DNA of 32,246 nucleotides from the NCBI GenBank assembly GCA_015057835.1, contig SVDL01000015.1, forward strand, positions 1 through 32,246, written 5' to 3'. A program made the translations under genes and the position numbers. Origin of the DNA: Lachnospiraceae bacterium (GTDB taxonomy: Bacteria > Bacillota > Clostridia > Lachnospirales > Lachnospiraceae). The notes beneath the pieces were generated by a model. The model was not told the origin of the DNA and did no database searches. It saw only the letters and a list, made by a program, of their open reading frames with translations. This document shows positions 31,624 to 32,246 of the stretch, piece by piece (position 1 is the stretch's first letter; each line of letters opens with the position of its first letter).

Positions 31624-32246
31624 ATGGCAACAGTAGTCATCATGCCCCGTAACGGCCAGTCGGTTGAGAGCTGCGTCATCACTGCCTGGAACAAAAAAGT
31701 CGGGGAAGAAGTCCATGTCGGAGACATTCTCTTCAGCTATGAGACAGACAAGTCCTCATTTGAAGAAGAGGCGAAGGTCGACGGAACACTTCTTGCCACA
31801 TTCTGGGAAGAAATGGACGACGTTCCCTGCCTCGAGGAAGTCTGCGTGATCGGAAATCCGGGCGAAGACATTTCCATGTACGGCAAAAAAGGCGGCGACG
31901 CCGCGCCGGCAGAAGCTCCGGCGGAACAGGCTGCTCCGGCAGCAGAAGCACCCGCTCCGGAAGAAGCCCCGGCAGCACAGGCCGCTCCGGCAGCGACCGC
32001 ACAGGTCAGCGCAGGTGTTTCCCCCCGCGCACGCCACACCGCGGAAAGACTGCATGTTGACCTTGCAGCCGTTACGCCGACCGGCCCGAACGGCCGCATC
32101 ATTGAGCGCGACGTTCTCGCCGCTCAGAAGAGCACATCCGCTGCCCTCGCGAACGGATCCACAGCGGGAATCACCGGCACGGGCATCGGCGGACGCGTGA
32201 CGTTAAAGGATATGGAAGCAGCCGCTTCTGCTCCGGCAGCGGCGGA
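31624..32246 (+). CDS. 2-oxo-acid dehydrogenase E2 subunit, N-terminal part (cut by window edge)
   Basis: The 207 visible residues begin with a lipoyl domain containing SYETDKSSFEEEA, where K43 is the lipoylation site. An Ala/Pro/Glu linker (about 92-128) and a peripheral subunit-binding domain (133-165: SPRARHTAERLHVDLAAVTP, TGPNGRIIERDV) follow. A second, shorter stretch GTGIGGRVTLKDMEA resembles the end of another binding domain. The catalytic domain lies beyond the window. Complexes of this family handle pyruvate, acetoin or branched-chain 2-oxo acids; which one cannot be told. AACGGAGGAAACATCT precedes the ATG. The DeoR-type protein upstream is the likely regulator. Confidence 0.9.
   Translation, partial: MATVVIMPRNGQSVESCVITAWNKKVGEEVHVGDILFSYETDKSSFEEEAKVDGTLLATFWEEMDDVPCLEEVCVIGNPGEDISMYGKKGGDAAPAEAPAEQAAPAAEAPAPEEAPAAQAAPAATAQVSAGVSPRARHTAERLHVDLAAVTPTGPNGRIIERDVLAAQKSTSAALANGSTAGITGTGIGGRVTLKDMEAAASAPAAA

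Overview
The window looks like chromosomal DNA of an anaerobic Gram-positive bacterium of the Clostridia, most likely Lachnospiraceae or a close relative. The grounds are a DUF6465-type lysine/alanine-rich protein, a THF-riboswitch-controlled folate ECF S component, oxygen-sensitive 2-hydroxyacyl-CoA dehydratase-family genes, many Fe-S proteins, strong AGGAGG ribosome binding sites and SigA-type promoters. Thirty genes are supported, two of them cut by the window edges. No tRNA, rRNA, CRISPR array, IS element or phage gene was seen.

Layout. (1) 1-2120: a LysR regulator (cut at the left edge) divergent from a UroD-family gene and a 52-aa protein. (2) 2213-4992: a translationally coupled pair on the minus strand, a membrane-anchored Hsp70-like ATPase and a two-TM coiled-coil protein whose C-terminus resembles GrpE. 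(3) 5137-7447: a membrane-anchored polysaccharide-deacetylase-like protein and a small membrane protein. (4) 7495-12725: GntR/FCD regulator with DUF1934, plsC, ddl-murF (peptidoglycan precursors) and the DUF6465 protein. (5) 12872-15947: an AraC regulator and rpsB-tsf with a structured leader. (6) 16087-18580: a HAD phosphatase-CPBP protease fusion, and folT behind a THF riboswitch that appears to work by hiding the ribosome binding site. (7) 18767-23575: a minus-strand cluster larE-tcdA-alaX-argS, with GC-rich repeats flanking argS. (8) 23868-30318: a plus-strand operon of two 2-hydroxyacyl-CoA dehydratase-family subunits, a 55-aa membrane peptide, a 928-aa Fe-S/FAD/NAD(P) oxidoreductase, a HypA-like metallochaperone and a 61-aa protein, ended by a terminator. 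(9) 30390-end: a DeoR regulator and the start of a 2-oxo-acid dehydrogenase E2 gene. The promoters of both carry the same operator sequence.

How they may work together. The most unusual parts are region 8, region 2 and the HAD-CPBP fusion. Region 8 looks like a self-contained reductase/dehydratase with its own electron-input flavoprotein and a nickel-chaperone homologue, but with neither an activase nor a hydrogenase gene nearby. Region 2 is an Hsp70-type ATPase that has lost the usual substrate-binding domain and gained a membrane hairpin. Regulatory architecture is well preserved: a LysR divergent promoter, a FadR-like palindrome, DeoR half-sites phased at 10 bp, an rpsB leader hairpin and the THF riboswitch.
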